Assembly: GCA_023212695.1 (NCBI GenBank)
Contig: JALCCG010000004.1
Span: forward strand, 1-64,000
Origin: Sporisorium sorghi
Taxonomy: Eukaryota; Basidiomycota; Ustilaginomycetes; Ustilaginales; Ustilaginaceae
Direction of reading: 5' to 3'
Length of the DNA stretch: 64,000 bases
Within the stretch, counting starts at the first letter, position 1, and every line of letters begins with the position of its first letter. The translations under genes and the position numbers were made by a program. Positions 1 through 7,520 of the stretch are shown in pieces. Under the pieces are notes generated by a model. That model saw only the letters and a list, made by a program, of their open reading frames with translations. It made no database searches and was not told where the DNA came from.

Positions 1-1233
1 AATATTGTTACTGATCGCATAAGCGCCGATTGTGGAAAGAATCAAAATTAAAGGTGCAAGCATTTTCTTCGGAACCAATAGAATTTTGACAAATAACCGG
101 ATACCGCTAATCCCAAATATCACCATAAGAATATTCGCAATAATCATTCCGGCAAATAACGTATACACCAACTCACCACTGGTGGCAAATAACTGTGGCC
201 CTGGCTGGATACCTTGAACTACAAGTGCTCCAAGCAGAATTGCCGCAACCGCATCCCCCGGAATTCCCAGTGTCAATAAAGGAATCATGGCACCACCCGT
301 AACACCATTGTTAGCGGCCTCAGCTGAGACAATCCCTTTAGGATTTCCCTTACCATAAGTCTCTTTCTCTTCTTTTTTCAAAAAACGCTTTCCTTCATTA
401 TAAGAAACAAATGCAGCGATATCGGCTCCTGCGCCAGGTATAATCCCGATTATTGTTCCAATAAACCCGGATCGAATCATCGAGAACCAAAGCCTTTTCA
501 ATTCATTCCATTTAGGAAGGACATAATTAGCGATAATCTTCTTGATCTTGTCTCCCCCGCCAATCTCACCTTCCATAATGACCAAAGCTTCGGAAACGGC
601 AAAAAGTCCAATCATAACGGGAATAAAGGAGAATCCGTTTAACAGAGAAAGCTGGTCGTACGTAAAACGGGGATAACTCGTCATCGGATCCATCCCAATC
701 GTAGAAATCAGGATACCAAACACCCCTGCGATCAACCCTTTTAGAACAGAGCCTCCCGATACACTGGAAATAATGCTGAGTCCAAACAAGGCAAGCCCAA
801 ACATTTCAGGAGCACTGAAATTTAATGCTACGCCGGCAAGTTGAGGAGCTATCAGAATCAGCATGAGAACACTAATTAACCCACCCACACCTGAAGCAAT
901 GGCTGCATACCCCAGAGCCTTACCTGCTTTACCTTGCTTCGTCATGGCATGTCCATCAAGCGCGGTCGCGGCTGACGCCGGCGTGCCAGGTGTATTCAAT
1001 AGAATAGCTGCAATGGAGCCCCCATAAATGGAGCCGAAGTATACTCCGATCAACAGTAGAACCCCGGTTACAGCATCCATCCCAAATGTGACCGGAAGAA
1101 ACAACGCAACCCCCATTGTGGCCGTAAGTCCTGGAAGGGCGCCGATGATGATTCCGATAATAACTCCACCAATTAATAGGAGAATCACTTCCGGCTGAAA
1201 GACATTCCCCAATCCTTGAAGCAGTAAATCCAT
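1..1233 (-). CDS. tctA: Tripartite tricarboxylate transporter large permease TctA (3' end cut by window)
   Basis: This is the large membrane subunit of a TctCBA secondary transporter, which moves citrate or other carboxylates across the cytoplasmic membrane using an ion gradient after capture by TctC. 411 codons are present, open to the left edge; the family is about 500 residues, so roughly 90 C-terminal residues are missing. Long hydrophobic segments run throughout, and the family motifs GALPGLTATMGVALF near residue 30 and AAILLNTPGTPAS near residue 75 are clear. The start at 1233 follows AAAGGAGGG at good spacing. It is the last visible gene of the iclR-tctC-tctB-tctA operon. The substrate cannot be told from the permease. 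Confidence 0.95.
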   Translation of the reverse strand, partial: MDLLLQGLGNVFQPEVILLLIGGVIIGIIIGALPGLTATMGVALFLPVTFGMDAVTGVLLLIGVYFGSIYGGSIAAILLNTPGTPASAATALDGHAMTKQGKAGKALGYAAIASGVGGLISVLMLILIAPQLAGVALNFSAPEMFGLALFGLSIISSVSGGSVLKGLIAGVFGILISTIGMDPMTSYPRFTYDQLSLLNGFSFIPVMIGLFAVSEALVIMEGEIGGGDKIKKIIANYVLPKWNELKRLWFSMIRSGFIGTIIGIIPGAGADIAAFVSYNEGKRFLKKEEKETYGKGNPKGIVSAEAANNGVTGGAMIPLLTLGIPGDAVAAILLGALVVQGIQPGPQLFATSGELVYTLFAGMIIANILMVIFGISGIRLFVKILLVPKKMLAPLILILSTIGAYAISNNI

Positions 1234-1248
1234 ACACCAAGCCCTCCT

Positions 1249-1695
1249 TTAATACAAAATACCGTGCGGAATCGGAACGCTCAGCAAGAATTCAAACACG
1301 TAGCTAATTCCGGCGCTGATCAGAACGGACGCCACAATCAATGTTGTCCACTTCCGGATGCCCATCAATATCATCCAAGCCAATGTGACTAAAGCTGATG
1401 AAACCGTGAACCCCAACCACTGCACGAACAGGACATAAACCATCATGACGATGATTCCGGTTACAAACAATAAAACCGCAGGCTTCCCTGAAACAGCATA
1501 AACCGCTCCGTCTTGTTTCTCTTTCCGGCCTATGAGCAGAATCGATAATACACCTAATGCGCTGGCAGCTATTTTGGGAAAATAGTCGGGTCCAGGTCCC
1601 AGACCGTTGGAAGATGGAAACGCATTTGCTGTTAACCATGCATACACAGACAAGATCAATAATCCAAATCCAATCACTCGGTTGGCCATGGTCAT
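1249..1695 (-). CDS. tctB: Tripartite tricarboxylate transporter small permease TctB
   Basis: TctB is the small membrane subunit that pairs with TctA. The 148-residue protein has about four hydrophobic segments (near residues 7-24, 42-56, 73-92 and 96-140), as expected for the family. The start at 1695 follows AGGAGG by seven bases. It lies 15 bases upstream of tctA and 72 bases downstream of tctC; that second gap holds a large hairpin. Small TctB proteins have low sequence conservation, so the call rests partly on position between tctC and tctA. Confidence 0.9.
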   Translation of the reverse strand: MTMANRVIGFGLLILSVYAWLTANAFPSSNGLGPGPDYFPKIAASALGVLSILLIGRKEKQDGAVYAVSGKPAVLLFVTGIIVMMVYVLFVQWLGFTVSSALVTLAWMILMGIRKWTTLIVASVLISAGISYVFEFLLSVPIPHGILY

Positions 1696-1713
1696 GGCTG
1701 CACCTCCTCTTGT

Positions 1714-1749
1714 GATAGAAGGGGCTAGTCATCACTAGCCTCTTCTATC
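1714..1749 (-). promoter_or_regulatory. Intercistronic hairpin between tctC and tctB
   Basis: Two 16-base arms (1714-1729 and 1734-1749) are complementary except for one position and enclose a four-base loop. No T-run follows on the transcribed strand, so it is probably not a simple terminator. A hairpin here would fit 3'-end protection of the tctC message or partial attenuation, giving more binding protein than permease. That role is inference. Confidence 0.7.
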
Positions 1750-1767
1750 CAATTCATTTGTTGAAGG

Positions 1768-2754
1768 TTAATTCAATTTCAAAGACGGAATCAAATTTGC
1801 AAATAACTGATCTTGTTCTTCCAGCAGTTTCGTGAATCCTTCTCCATTCTCGTAACGGTAACCCAGGTTCATCTTTTTGATCTGCTCTTTAAATTCGTCG
1901 CTTTGAGCTGTCTTCCCGAATGACTCCTCAAGAATTTTCACAACATCGTCCGGCGTATCCTTAGGAACAGCCAGTCCACGCCATGTGCCGATCGAAAGAT
2001 CAATTCCGCTTTCTTTTAGTGTAGGAACATCCGGTAGAGATTCGACACGTTCTTCAGCCATCACACCCAATACTTTAAGCTCACCTGCTTGTACTTGTGT
2101 AACAACTTCTGCAGGGCTTACAGAAACTGCATCCACATGTCCTCCCAGCAGGGCCGTTACTGCAGGAGCAGCTCCTTCAAATGGGATGTGATTAAATTGG
2201 GCACCCGTTTCTTTCTCAAAAGCAGCGGCGGCCAGATGCCAGATCGCACCCGTTCCAGAGTTCCCAACCTTTAATTTTTTTTCTTTTGTAGCTGTGATAA
2301 ATTCTTCTAACGTATTCCATGGTGCATCTGCTTTTACTGTGATAGCACCTGAGTCTTCATTTAATAGCGCAATCGGTTTGAAATCCGTATGAGAAAATTG
2401 AGCCAAACCGGAGTGCGGTAATGTAAGCAATTCAACGGTTACCATGGATACCTTATAGCCATCTGCTTTTGCCTTGGCACCGTTCTGCATACCAACCGCT
2501 CCACCGCCACCTTCCATATTCACAACGGCAATGGACTGACCCAGGTCATTCTTAGCCATATCTGCAAAGGAACGAGCCACGGTATCCGTTCCTCCTCCTG
2601 CGGCATAAGGTACAATGAGTTCTACAGGTTTACTCGGAAAGTTGCTGCCCTTGCCGGTTTCACTCGAGCCAGACTTTGCTGAATCATTCCCGCCGCATGC
2701 GGTTAAAACAACGAACATCGCCAGTAAAATCAAACTAAATTTGTACTTTTTCAT
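1768..2754 (-). CDS. tctC: TctC/Bug-family substrate-binding lipoprotein
   Basis: This is the extracytoplasmic carboxylate-binding protein of the Tct transporter (Bug family). The 328-residue protein has a lipoprotein signal peptide with lipobox LTAC at residues 17-20, then a Ser/Gly linker and a Bug domain beginning with VELIVPYAAGGGTDTVAR, the usual first ligand-loop motif. The start at 2754 is preferred over upstream in-frame codons because it follows AAAAGGGGAG and begins a proper MKKYK signal sequence. iclR ends 22 bases upstream, so the regulator and transporter are co-transcribed. The ligand is unknown. Confidence 0.95.
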   Translation of the reverse strand: MKKYKFSLILLAMFVVLTACGGNDSAKSGSSETGKGSNFPSKPVELIVPYAAGGGTDTVARSFADMAKNDLGQSIAVVNMEGGGGAVGMQNGAKAKADGYKVSMVTVELLTLPHSGLAQFSHTDFKPIALLNEDSGAITVKADAPWNTLEEFITATKEKKLKVGNSGTGAIWHLAAAAFEKETGAQFNHIPFEGAAPAVTALLGGHVDAVSVSPAEVVTQVQAGELKVLGVMAEERVESLPDVPTLKESGIDLSIGTWRGLAVPKDTPDDVVKILEESFGKTAQSDEFKEQIKKMNLGYRYENGEGFTKLLEEQDQLFANLIPSLKLN

Positions 2755-2776
2755 AAGAACTCCCCTTTTATTGTTT

Positions 2777-3538
2777 TTATGATTTAGTTGGATTGAAACC
2801 CATTTTTCTCGAAATCGCCTGGGCTGTTTCTTTAGTCCACGGAATGTATTCACGTAGAATATCATCCGACATTCTGGTGATGGGACCCGTAATGCTGATG
2901 GCATAACGGGATTTTTGCGTATGGTCGAAGATAGGTGCCGCAACACAGCGTATCCCTCTCTCATGCTCTTCATTATCGTACGCAAATGCGTTGGCCCGAA
3001 TGGTTTGGAACTCTTGCTTTAGATCTTCCAGTGTGGTCAAGGTATACTCGGTAAATGGCTGCATCATAACTCCTGCAAGAAGCTGATCCACCTCATCCTC
3101 CGGTAAATAAGCCAAAATCGCTTTACCAACCCCTGTGCAATACAATGGGCCTCTGCGACCAATTTGTGAGTAAATCCGGATAGTTGAAGCGTTTTCAACC
3201 TTATCGATGTATAACACTTCATTCCCGTCAAGCATGACAAGGTGGACGATTTCGCCCGTATCTCTACTTAATTTTTCGATCAATGGTCTGGCGATATCCA
3301 CAATCTTTAGATTCTCGGTAACGACCTCAGCCATTTCAATAAACTTCAATCCCAGGCTGTAGATGCTATCCTTTCCCGTCTTCTGAACATAATCCTGCTC
3401 TTCAAGCGAAGCTAACAACCGATGTGCCGTACTCTTTGCTACGTCCAGCTTTTGGGCGATTTCTGTAACACCTAAACCTCCGGGATTCAATTTCAGAAAC
3501 TCCAGTATATCCAGCGCCCTAGTTACTGACTGAATCAA
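2777..3538 (-). CDS. IclR-family transcriptional regulator
   Basis: This is the first gene of the tct operon and very likely its ligand-responsive regulator. The 253-residue protein has an N-terminal winged helix (VTRALDILEFL then VTEIAQKLDVAKSTAHRLL, residues 5-42) and an IclR effector domain; AVGKAILAYLPEDE-like residues appear here as GVGKAILAYLPEDE near residue 135. The start is TTG at 3538, seven bases after a GGGGG ribosome site; the nearby ATG at 3543 is out of frame and stops at once. A palindrome just upstream (3561-3577) is a plausible autoregulatory operator. Confidence 0.93.
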   Translation of the reverse strand: MIQSVTRALDILEFLKLNPGGLGVTEIAQKLDVAKSTAHRLLASLEEQDYVQKTGKDSIYSLGLKFIEMAEVVTENLKIVDIARPLIEKLSRDTGEIVHLVMLDGNEVLYIDKVENASTIRIYSQIGRRGPLYCTGVGKAILAYLPEDEVDQLLAGVMMQPFTEYTLTTLEDLKQEFQTIRANAFAYDNEEHERGIRCVAAPIFDHTQKSRYAISITGPITRMSDDILREYIPWTKETAQAISRKMGFNPTKS

Positions 3539-3560
3539 TTCATGGCCCCCTTTTTATATC

Positions 3561-3594
3561 GTTCCTTAATACGGAACATCATTCCTTAATATGG
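3561..3594 (-). promoter_or_regulatory. Candidate IclR operator, duplicated
   Basis: GTTCC-N7-GGAAC (3561-3577) is a perfect interrupted palindrome of the shape bound by IclR proteins. A second copy of the left part (ATTCCTTAATATGG, 3581-3594) lies 20 bases away and matches the first at 12 of 14 positions, so two dimers could bind on one helix face. Both lie between the -10 box and the iclR start, which suggests a block to promoter clearance or elongation. Confidence 0.65.
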
Positions 3595-3603
3595 TTTTGT
3601 TTA

Positions 3604-3633
3604 ATTATAAGAATAAACTGAAAGCGCTGTCAA
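3604..3633 (-). promoter_or_regulatory. Sigma-A promoter of iclR-tctCBA
   Basis: On the minus strand a perfect TTGACA (3628-3633) and a perfect TATAAT (3604-3609) are separated by 18 bases. It is the only strong promoter seen upstream of the operon, about 65 bases from the iclR start. Confidence 0.85.
3619..3632 (-). promoter_or_regulatory. CcpA catabolite-response element overlapping the -35 box
   Basis: TGACAGCGCTTTCA differs at one base from the symmetrical cre form TGAAAGCGCTTTCA. It overlaps the -35 hexamer of the iclR-tctCBA promoter, the position expected for repression by CcpA when preferred sugars are present. The match is direct observation; the regulation is inference. Confidence 0.75.
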
Positions 3634-3764
3634 TAGTTTTAATCTAAAAAACCTTGTTCTATTATGCTACAAAAGCCTTCGACTTCGTGTATCAACCAAC
3701 CGCTGCGTGTTTGATTCTCGCTCTCTTTTCCAAAGAAAAGGTTTCCAGAACATTCACAATATAG

Positions 3765-3799
3765 AAAAAGACCATAGCATCTTCTGCTTTGGTCTTTTT
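3765..3799 (-). terminator. Rho-independent terminator of the sigma-factor gene
   Basis: Fifteen-base arms (3765-3779 and 3785-3799) with one mismatch flank a five-base loop; the arms end in A-runs and T-runs, so it can work on both strands. It lies 66 bases past the stop of the leftward sigma-factor gene. Confidence 0.85.
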
Positions 3800-3864
3800 G
3801 AAGAGATAAGAAAGTATAAACTTTAGAGGCTTACCTCCTGATCTCGCAAGAAAAAACTTCCGCT

Positions 3865-4608
3865 TTACGCGGCCATTCTCATCTCTGGCTGATATCCGCT
3901 ATACAGCATATAACCTGCGCTCGATGATTGGCCCCCCTGAACCTGCAACGGCTCCATGCTGCCAATGGCCGAAACTTCACTGTTATTCCACTGAATGAGT
4001 CTTACGACAGCTTCAATATCACCCGTTTGATATGCCTCGGCCAATGCCTGCAGATTCAAGCTGGTCTCTTCCTCTTCCGGCATGGTTAATCCGTGTTCCT
4101 CTTCTTCTGTGTCCAAGGATTGCAGCACTTTATGTGCACGATGAAGAGCCGCTTTCACTGCCCCATCCGTCGTTTGCAGCATGTTTGCCGTTTCCGAAAC
4201 GGAATATTCATACACATCACGAAGCACCACCACCGTTCGCTGCAGTGGGGACAAATGCTCCATCAGCCATTGAAAAGCGAACTCGATGTTCAGTTTGCTG
4301 TCCTCATTCGATGGTTCTTCTCTCGGTAAGATATGCTCCAGCTTCTCATCAAGAATTCGTCTGTAGGTCAGATCCCGGCGTATCCGGTCAATCCATGTAT
4401 TCTTGGCAATCCGGAGCAGCAGGGCCTCAGGATTGACATGGTTCCGCTGCTTCAAATGCTCGAGTGCTTTGATCCATGTGTCCTGCACCAGATCATCCGT
4501 ATCCCATGAGGAGTTTGTGAGAGACAGACAGTACCTGTGCAGCATCGCGTTCAGCTCCGCCAAGTCCTGATCCCCCGGCGAGGTGACACTCGGTCGATAG
4601 ATCGTCAT
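3865..4608 (-). CDS. ECF-type RNA polymerase sigma factor with C-terminal extension
   Basis: This protein directs RNA polymerase to a dedicated promoter set. From the chosen start it has 247 residues: region 2 (AELNAMLHRYC then DTDDLVQDTWIKALEHL, about residues 16-55) and region 4 (LSPLQRTVVVLRDVYEYSVSETANML, about residues 115-140), then about 80 extra residues, including QALAEAYQTGDIEAVVRLI. That extension resembles the start of a SnoaL-like domain seen in some ECF groups, but is shorter. No anti-sigma gene is adjacent. The start at 4608 has GGGAG ten bases upstream; an in-frame ATG at 4695 would add 29 residues before region 2 and is less likely. It diverges from clpP. Confidence 0.85.
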   Translation of the reverse strand: MTIYRPSVTSPGDQDLAELNAMLHRYCLSLTNSSWDTDDLVQDTWIKALEHLKQRNHVNPEALLLRIAKNTWIDRIRRDLTYRRILDEKLEHILPREEPSNEDSKLNIEFAFQWLMEHLSPLQRTVVVLRDVYEYSVSETANMLQTTDGAVKAALHRAHKVLQSLDTEEEEHGLTMPEEEETSLNLQALAEAYQTGDIEAVVRLIQWNNSEVSAIGSMEPLQVQGGQSSSAGYMLYSGYQPEMRMAA

Positions 4609-4785
4609 CAGAAGCCAACTCCCTTCCTTCTCTCGGTAAGATATCTTATATGTAAACGAATGAGGTCTGCCTTTCGTTACTCTCATATCCATCATTTATT
4701 TCTTGCTTCCTCCGTATCTTTTGCAGCTGCCTCTTCGTTTACTTGCTGAATCAAGAAAACCTAACGAATATGGAGGATGGAAACC

Positions 4786-5367
4786 ATGAATATTGTTCCT
4801 TATGTTGTTGAGCAGACCAATCGGGGCGAACGATCCTACGATATTTATTCCAGATTGCTGAAGGATCGGATTGTGTTTGTCGGTGCAGCCATTGATGATG
4901 CAATCGCTAACAGCATTATTGCACAATTGCTGTTCCTGGCAGCTGAAGATCCGGAGAAGGATATCCATATGTATATCAACAGTCCAGGCGGCTCCGTGTC
5001 CGCGGGCTTTGGCATCTACGATACCATGCAGATTATTAAACCTCAAGTGAGCACCATCTGTACGGGATTTGCCGCTTCTTACGGTGCAATCCTTCTGCTG
5101 GCTGGAGCCACAGGCAAGCGACTCGCACTGCCTAACAGCGAGATTATGATCCATCAGCCGCATGGTGGCGTGCAAGGGCAGGCAACCGATATTGCCATTA
5201 CAGCCAAACGCATCATAAAAACCCGCGAGAAGCTGGCACATATTATATCGGAGCGAACAGGTCAGTCCGTGGAGCGTGTCGAAATGGATATGGAGCGGGA
5301 TTACTTTATGTCCGCACAAGAAGCGAAGGATTACGGGATCATCGATGATATCGTCACCAACCTGTGA
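4786..5367 (+). CDS. clpP: ATP-dependent Clp protease proteolytic subunit (ClpP paralogue)
   Basis: This is the serine peptidase subunit that forms the 14-mer barrel working with Clp ATPases. The 193-residue protein keeps the full triad at canonical numbers: Ser98 in GFAASYG, His123 in MIHQPHGG and Asp172 in [12 protein letters not shown]. The start at 4786 is preferred over the in-frame ATG at 4777 because GGAGG abuts 4777 but lies nine bases before 4786. The GFAASYG and QPHGG variants and the place next to an ECF sigma gene, away from any clpX or trigger-factor gene, suggest an accessory paralogue rather than the main ClpP. It is followed by a small gene in the same direction. Confidence 0.93.
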   Translation: MNIVPYVVEQTNRGERSYDIYSRLLKDRIVFVGAAIDDAIANSIIAQLLFLAAEDPEKDIHMYINSPGGSVSAGFGIYDTMQIIKPQVSTICTGFAASYGAILLLAGATGKRLALPNSEIMIHQPHGGVQGQATDIAITAKRIIKTREKLAHIISERTGQSVERVEMDMERDYFMSAQEAKDYGIIDDIVTNL

Positions 5368-5442
5368 CGATGGAACGAAAGGCATGAACAGGTTCTGCGA
5401 AGCACCCGTTATATATTCTATTCACAAGGAGTGAAATCAGGT

Positions 5443-5655
5443 ATGCTGAAAAGTTTGCTGAATCAACAAGTGACCCTTTATTTTACGGATGGAAGTTATG
5501 TGCGGAGCGGCACGCTTGAAGAGGTGGGAGAACAGTTCATCCGATATAAGGATGAATATGACATGCTGTATGTACCGTTAACTGCCATCCGCTACGTATC
5601 GGTGAATACCAAGGAAAGAGACAAACCACGAGTTGGATTTACTCCATCTTCCTGA
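5443..5655 (+). CDS. Small conserved protein, possible Sm-like fold
   Basis: A 70-residue protein of short beta-strand character (VTLYFTDGSYVRSGTLEEVGEQF then YVPLTAIRYVSV) that recalls small LSm-like or DUF2642-type proteins of Bacillales. That fold is a guess from strand pattern only. The start at 5443 lies 11 bases after AAGGAG; an in-frame GTG at 5431 overlaps that ribosome site. It follows clpP by 75 bases in the same direction and is probably co-transcribed. Function is unknown. Confidence 0.75.
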   Translation: MLKSLLNQQVTLYFTDGSYVRSGTLEEVGEQFIRYKDEYDMLYVPLTAIRYVSVNTKERDKPRVGFTPSS

Positions 5656-5665
5656 TGGGAATACA

Positions 5666-5701
5666 AGAACCGCATGGGCTTCTTCACGCTCATGCGGTTC
5701 T
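5666..5701. terminator. Bidirectional hairpin between convergent genes
   Basis: Eleven-base perfect arms (5666-5676 and 5691-5701, AGAACCGCATG) enclose a 14-base loop. It sits between the rightward small gene and the leftward phosphotransferase gene and overlaps the stop codon of the latter. Its T-run is weak on both sides. Confidence 0.6.
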
Positions 5702-6601
5702 GTTCGTATGGCTGTTTATTTTATCAATTATGAATGACAACACTCGCTGCATACAGACATCATTCTTCTCCCTCTTATGGAAACCGATAAATTGCAGGGC
5801 ATGTATGACGGAATAGAAATCAATCAGCTCCCGCAACTCCTGATCCGCTCCCCACTGCCTGCACAGCTCCTCCACATAAGGCATACCCTGATCTCCAATG
5901 TCAGAGACAACCGCTGTTTGCGTGAGAGCAATCATGTACAGCGGATCTCCGTAACATACCCAATCGAAATCCACGATGCCCTGCAGCTTGCCCTCATGTA
6001 CGATCACGTTCTTAATCGTGAGATCATCCAGAAAACAGATCGGCTCCACCTGGTTGAGATAAGGCTCGTAATGCTGTTTTATTACCTGGAGTTGGTTAAC
6101 GGCCTCTGCTGACACCTCATCGGTTATATTCCCCAAATGACTCTCAAGATTGCGCTCAATGATCTGTGCCCATGATGAAAATGGACCCTGCTCACCGATG
6201 GGAACCCATCCAAATCCCTTGCCCTTGGGAAGCTCGGCTACCTTGCGCTCATATGAAATGATTTGGCCTGCGAGAACGGCCAATTGTTCATGTGTCATTC
6301 CCTCCAGCTCATAGCGCAGATCCTGACCGGGAAAGCGTTCCAGTATCATATAGGCGTAGGGCACCTTCTCAAGAGAGACATCATGATGAATGACTTTCGG
6401 TACCGGTAAGCCCAAAGAGGAGAGAATCTCCATATTCTTCGCTGTAAACTCCAGATTTCCGGGCTTATGATTGGTTCTAAGCATGATTTGTTCGTGTGGA
6501 AAAGTCACGCTGTACACCTGGTTGGTGTGACCGAGTGACATGAGTTTCATTCTTAACGGTCGGCGGCCATAAAGGTTCGCCATAAGCTCTTCCAAATTCA
6601 T
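5690..6601 (-). CDS. APH/choline-kinase-like phosphotransferase
   Basis: The 303-residue protein has the aminoglycoside-phosphotransferase fold: the N-lobe with LGHTNQVYSVTF and IMLRTNH, a hinge near YAYMILERFPGQDL, a catalytic loop FLDDLTIKNVIV (residues about 205-216) and the metal-binding IVDFDWVCYGDP. The usual His of HxDxxxxN is replaced by Leu, but Asp and Asn remain. The substrate is unknown; such proteins phosphorylate antibiotics, sugars or amino alcohols. The start at 6601 is preferred because longer in-frame versions begin inside the upstream DinB gene, which ends 22 bases before. The two genes form an operon. Confidence 0.85.
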   Translation of the reverse strand: MNLEELMANLYGRRPLRMKLMSLGHTNQVYSVTFPHEQIMLRTNHKPGNLEFTAKNMEILSSLGLPVPKVIHHDVSLEKVPYAYMILERFPGQDLRYELEGMTHEQLAVLAGQIISYERKVAELPKGKGFGWVPIGEQGPFSSWAQIIERNLESHLGNITDEVSAEAVNQLQVIKQHYEPYLNQVEPICFLDDLTIKNVIVHEGKLQGIVDFDWVCYGDPLYMIALTQTAVVSDIGDQGMPYVEELCRQWGADQELRELIDFYSVIHALQFIGFHKREKNDVCMQRVLSFIIDKINSHTNRTA

Positions 6602-6623
6602 CTCAAACACCTGCCTCGATGGG

Positions 6624-7019
6624 TTACTTGTTCGCTTCCCGAATCCGTCCCAGTTGTCTGATGTGAAGAGTTTCATGGATTGCGATAAAATGGGCCCACT
6701 GATTCGCGTTCATCTCGAAACCGAAGGGATGCGGGTAACGCAGGTCATTGGTATTCCGCTCGGCCAGTCTCGCAATGATCTCCTTCGTTGTGTCCCGGAC
6801 CTGATTCAGCTTATCCATCGCTTCTTCATAGGACAATGTACCGCTAGGCACGGCTGCTTTAGGCGCTTCTATCTTTTTGCCGATGATGCCGCTTTTTTGC
6901 AGCACTTCGCTTACATCCGTCAGCTTCTCATCCCATGGCTCCGAGGGCAGGGCAGGCTCCTTCTCCAGCATCTGCCGAACCTGATCCATAAAAGGTACAA
7001 TATCCAGAAAATTTACCAT
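6624..7019 (-). CDS. DinB-like four-helix protein
   Basis: The 131-residue protein ends with a DinB/YfiT-type metal-site helix (NQWAHFIAIHETLHIRQL, His residues near 108, 112 and 116). The family forms four-helix bundles, often metal-dependent thiol transferases or hydrolases. It is a little shorter than the usual 150-170 residues, with a reduced first helix. The start at 7019 follows GGAGGAG by eight bases. It is co-directional with and 22 bases upstream of the phosphotransferase gene. Function is unknown. Confidence 0.8.
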   Translation of the reverse strand: MVNFLDIVPFMDQVRQMLEKEPALPSEPWDEKLTDVSEVLQKSGIIGKKIEAPKAAVPSGTLSYEEAMDKLNQVRDTTKEIIARLAERNTNDLRYPHPFGFEMNANQWAHFIAIHETLHIRQLGRIREANK

Positions 7020-7187
7020 ATCTATATCTCCTCCAACCCATTCACTATCCCTCTATATAAACACAGAGCAGTACCGATGCATCACGTGCCCGGTGACTCT
7101 CCAAGAAGCACCGAATACAGCTAAACAAGTGAAGGAATTTATGAATGATCGCTTCATCATGTAGCAGGTATGTACTATATAAGGATT

Positions 7188-7475
7188 TTAAAGATCCACA
7201 TAATGTTCAACAACAGGGAATGGATCGTAGAAGTGATGCAGGAGATTTTTCCATTCCTGATATTCAGCTGATCCTCTGAAACCTGTCGCATGGTCCTCCA
7301 GCGTCTCCCATTTTACCAATAGAATATACTTATGATCATCTTCCAGACACCGTTTCAAGTCATGATGGACATAGCCCTTCATCTTAGAGATAATCCCTGA
7401 CGCCAACTCGAAATTACGTTCAAAATCATCCGTTAGCCCTGTTCTCACCTGCAGTATCGCCACTTCAAGTATCAT
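7188..7475 (-). CDS. Antibiotic biosynthesis monooxygenase (ABM) domain protein
   Basis: A 95-residue single-domain protein of the dimeric alpha+beta barrel type: strand ILEVAILQVRTG, helix with FERNFELASGIISKMKGY, then YILLVKWETLEDHATGF and a C-terminal FYDPFPVVEHY. Members include small quinol monooxygenases and proteins of unknown role. The start at 7475 has AGGGAGG six bases upstream. It stands alone, separated by more than 100 bases on the downstream side. Confidence 0.87.
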   Translation of the reverse strand: MILEVAILQVRTGLTDDFERNFELASGIISKMKGYVHHDLKRCLEDDHKYILLVKWETLEDHATGFRGSAEYQEWKNLLHHFYDPFPVVEHYVDL

Positions 7476-7520
7476 AGAATTCCTCCCTGGTCATAGTGGG
7501 TTAGCGGGTTTCTAGTTGCC

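Noticed and set aside
2755..2985. Longer N-terminus for TctC
   Set aside because: It would overlap iclR and place a lipoprotein signal in the middle of the protein; 2754 has the ribosome site and a normal signal peptide.
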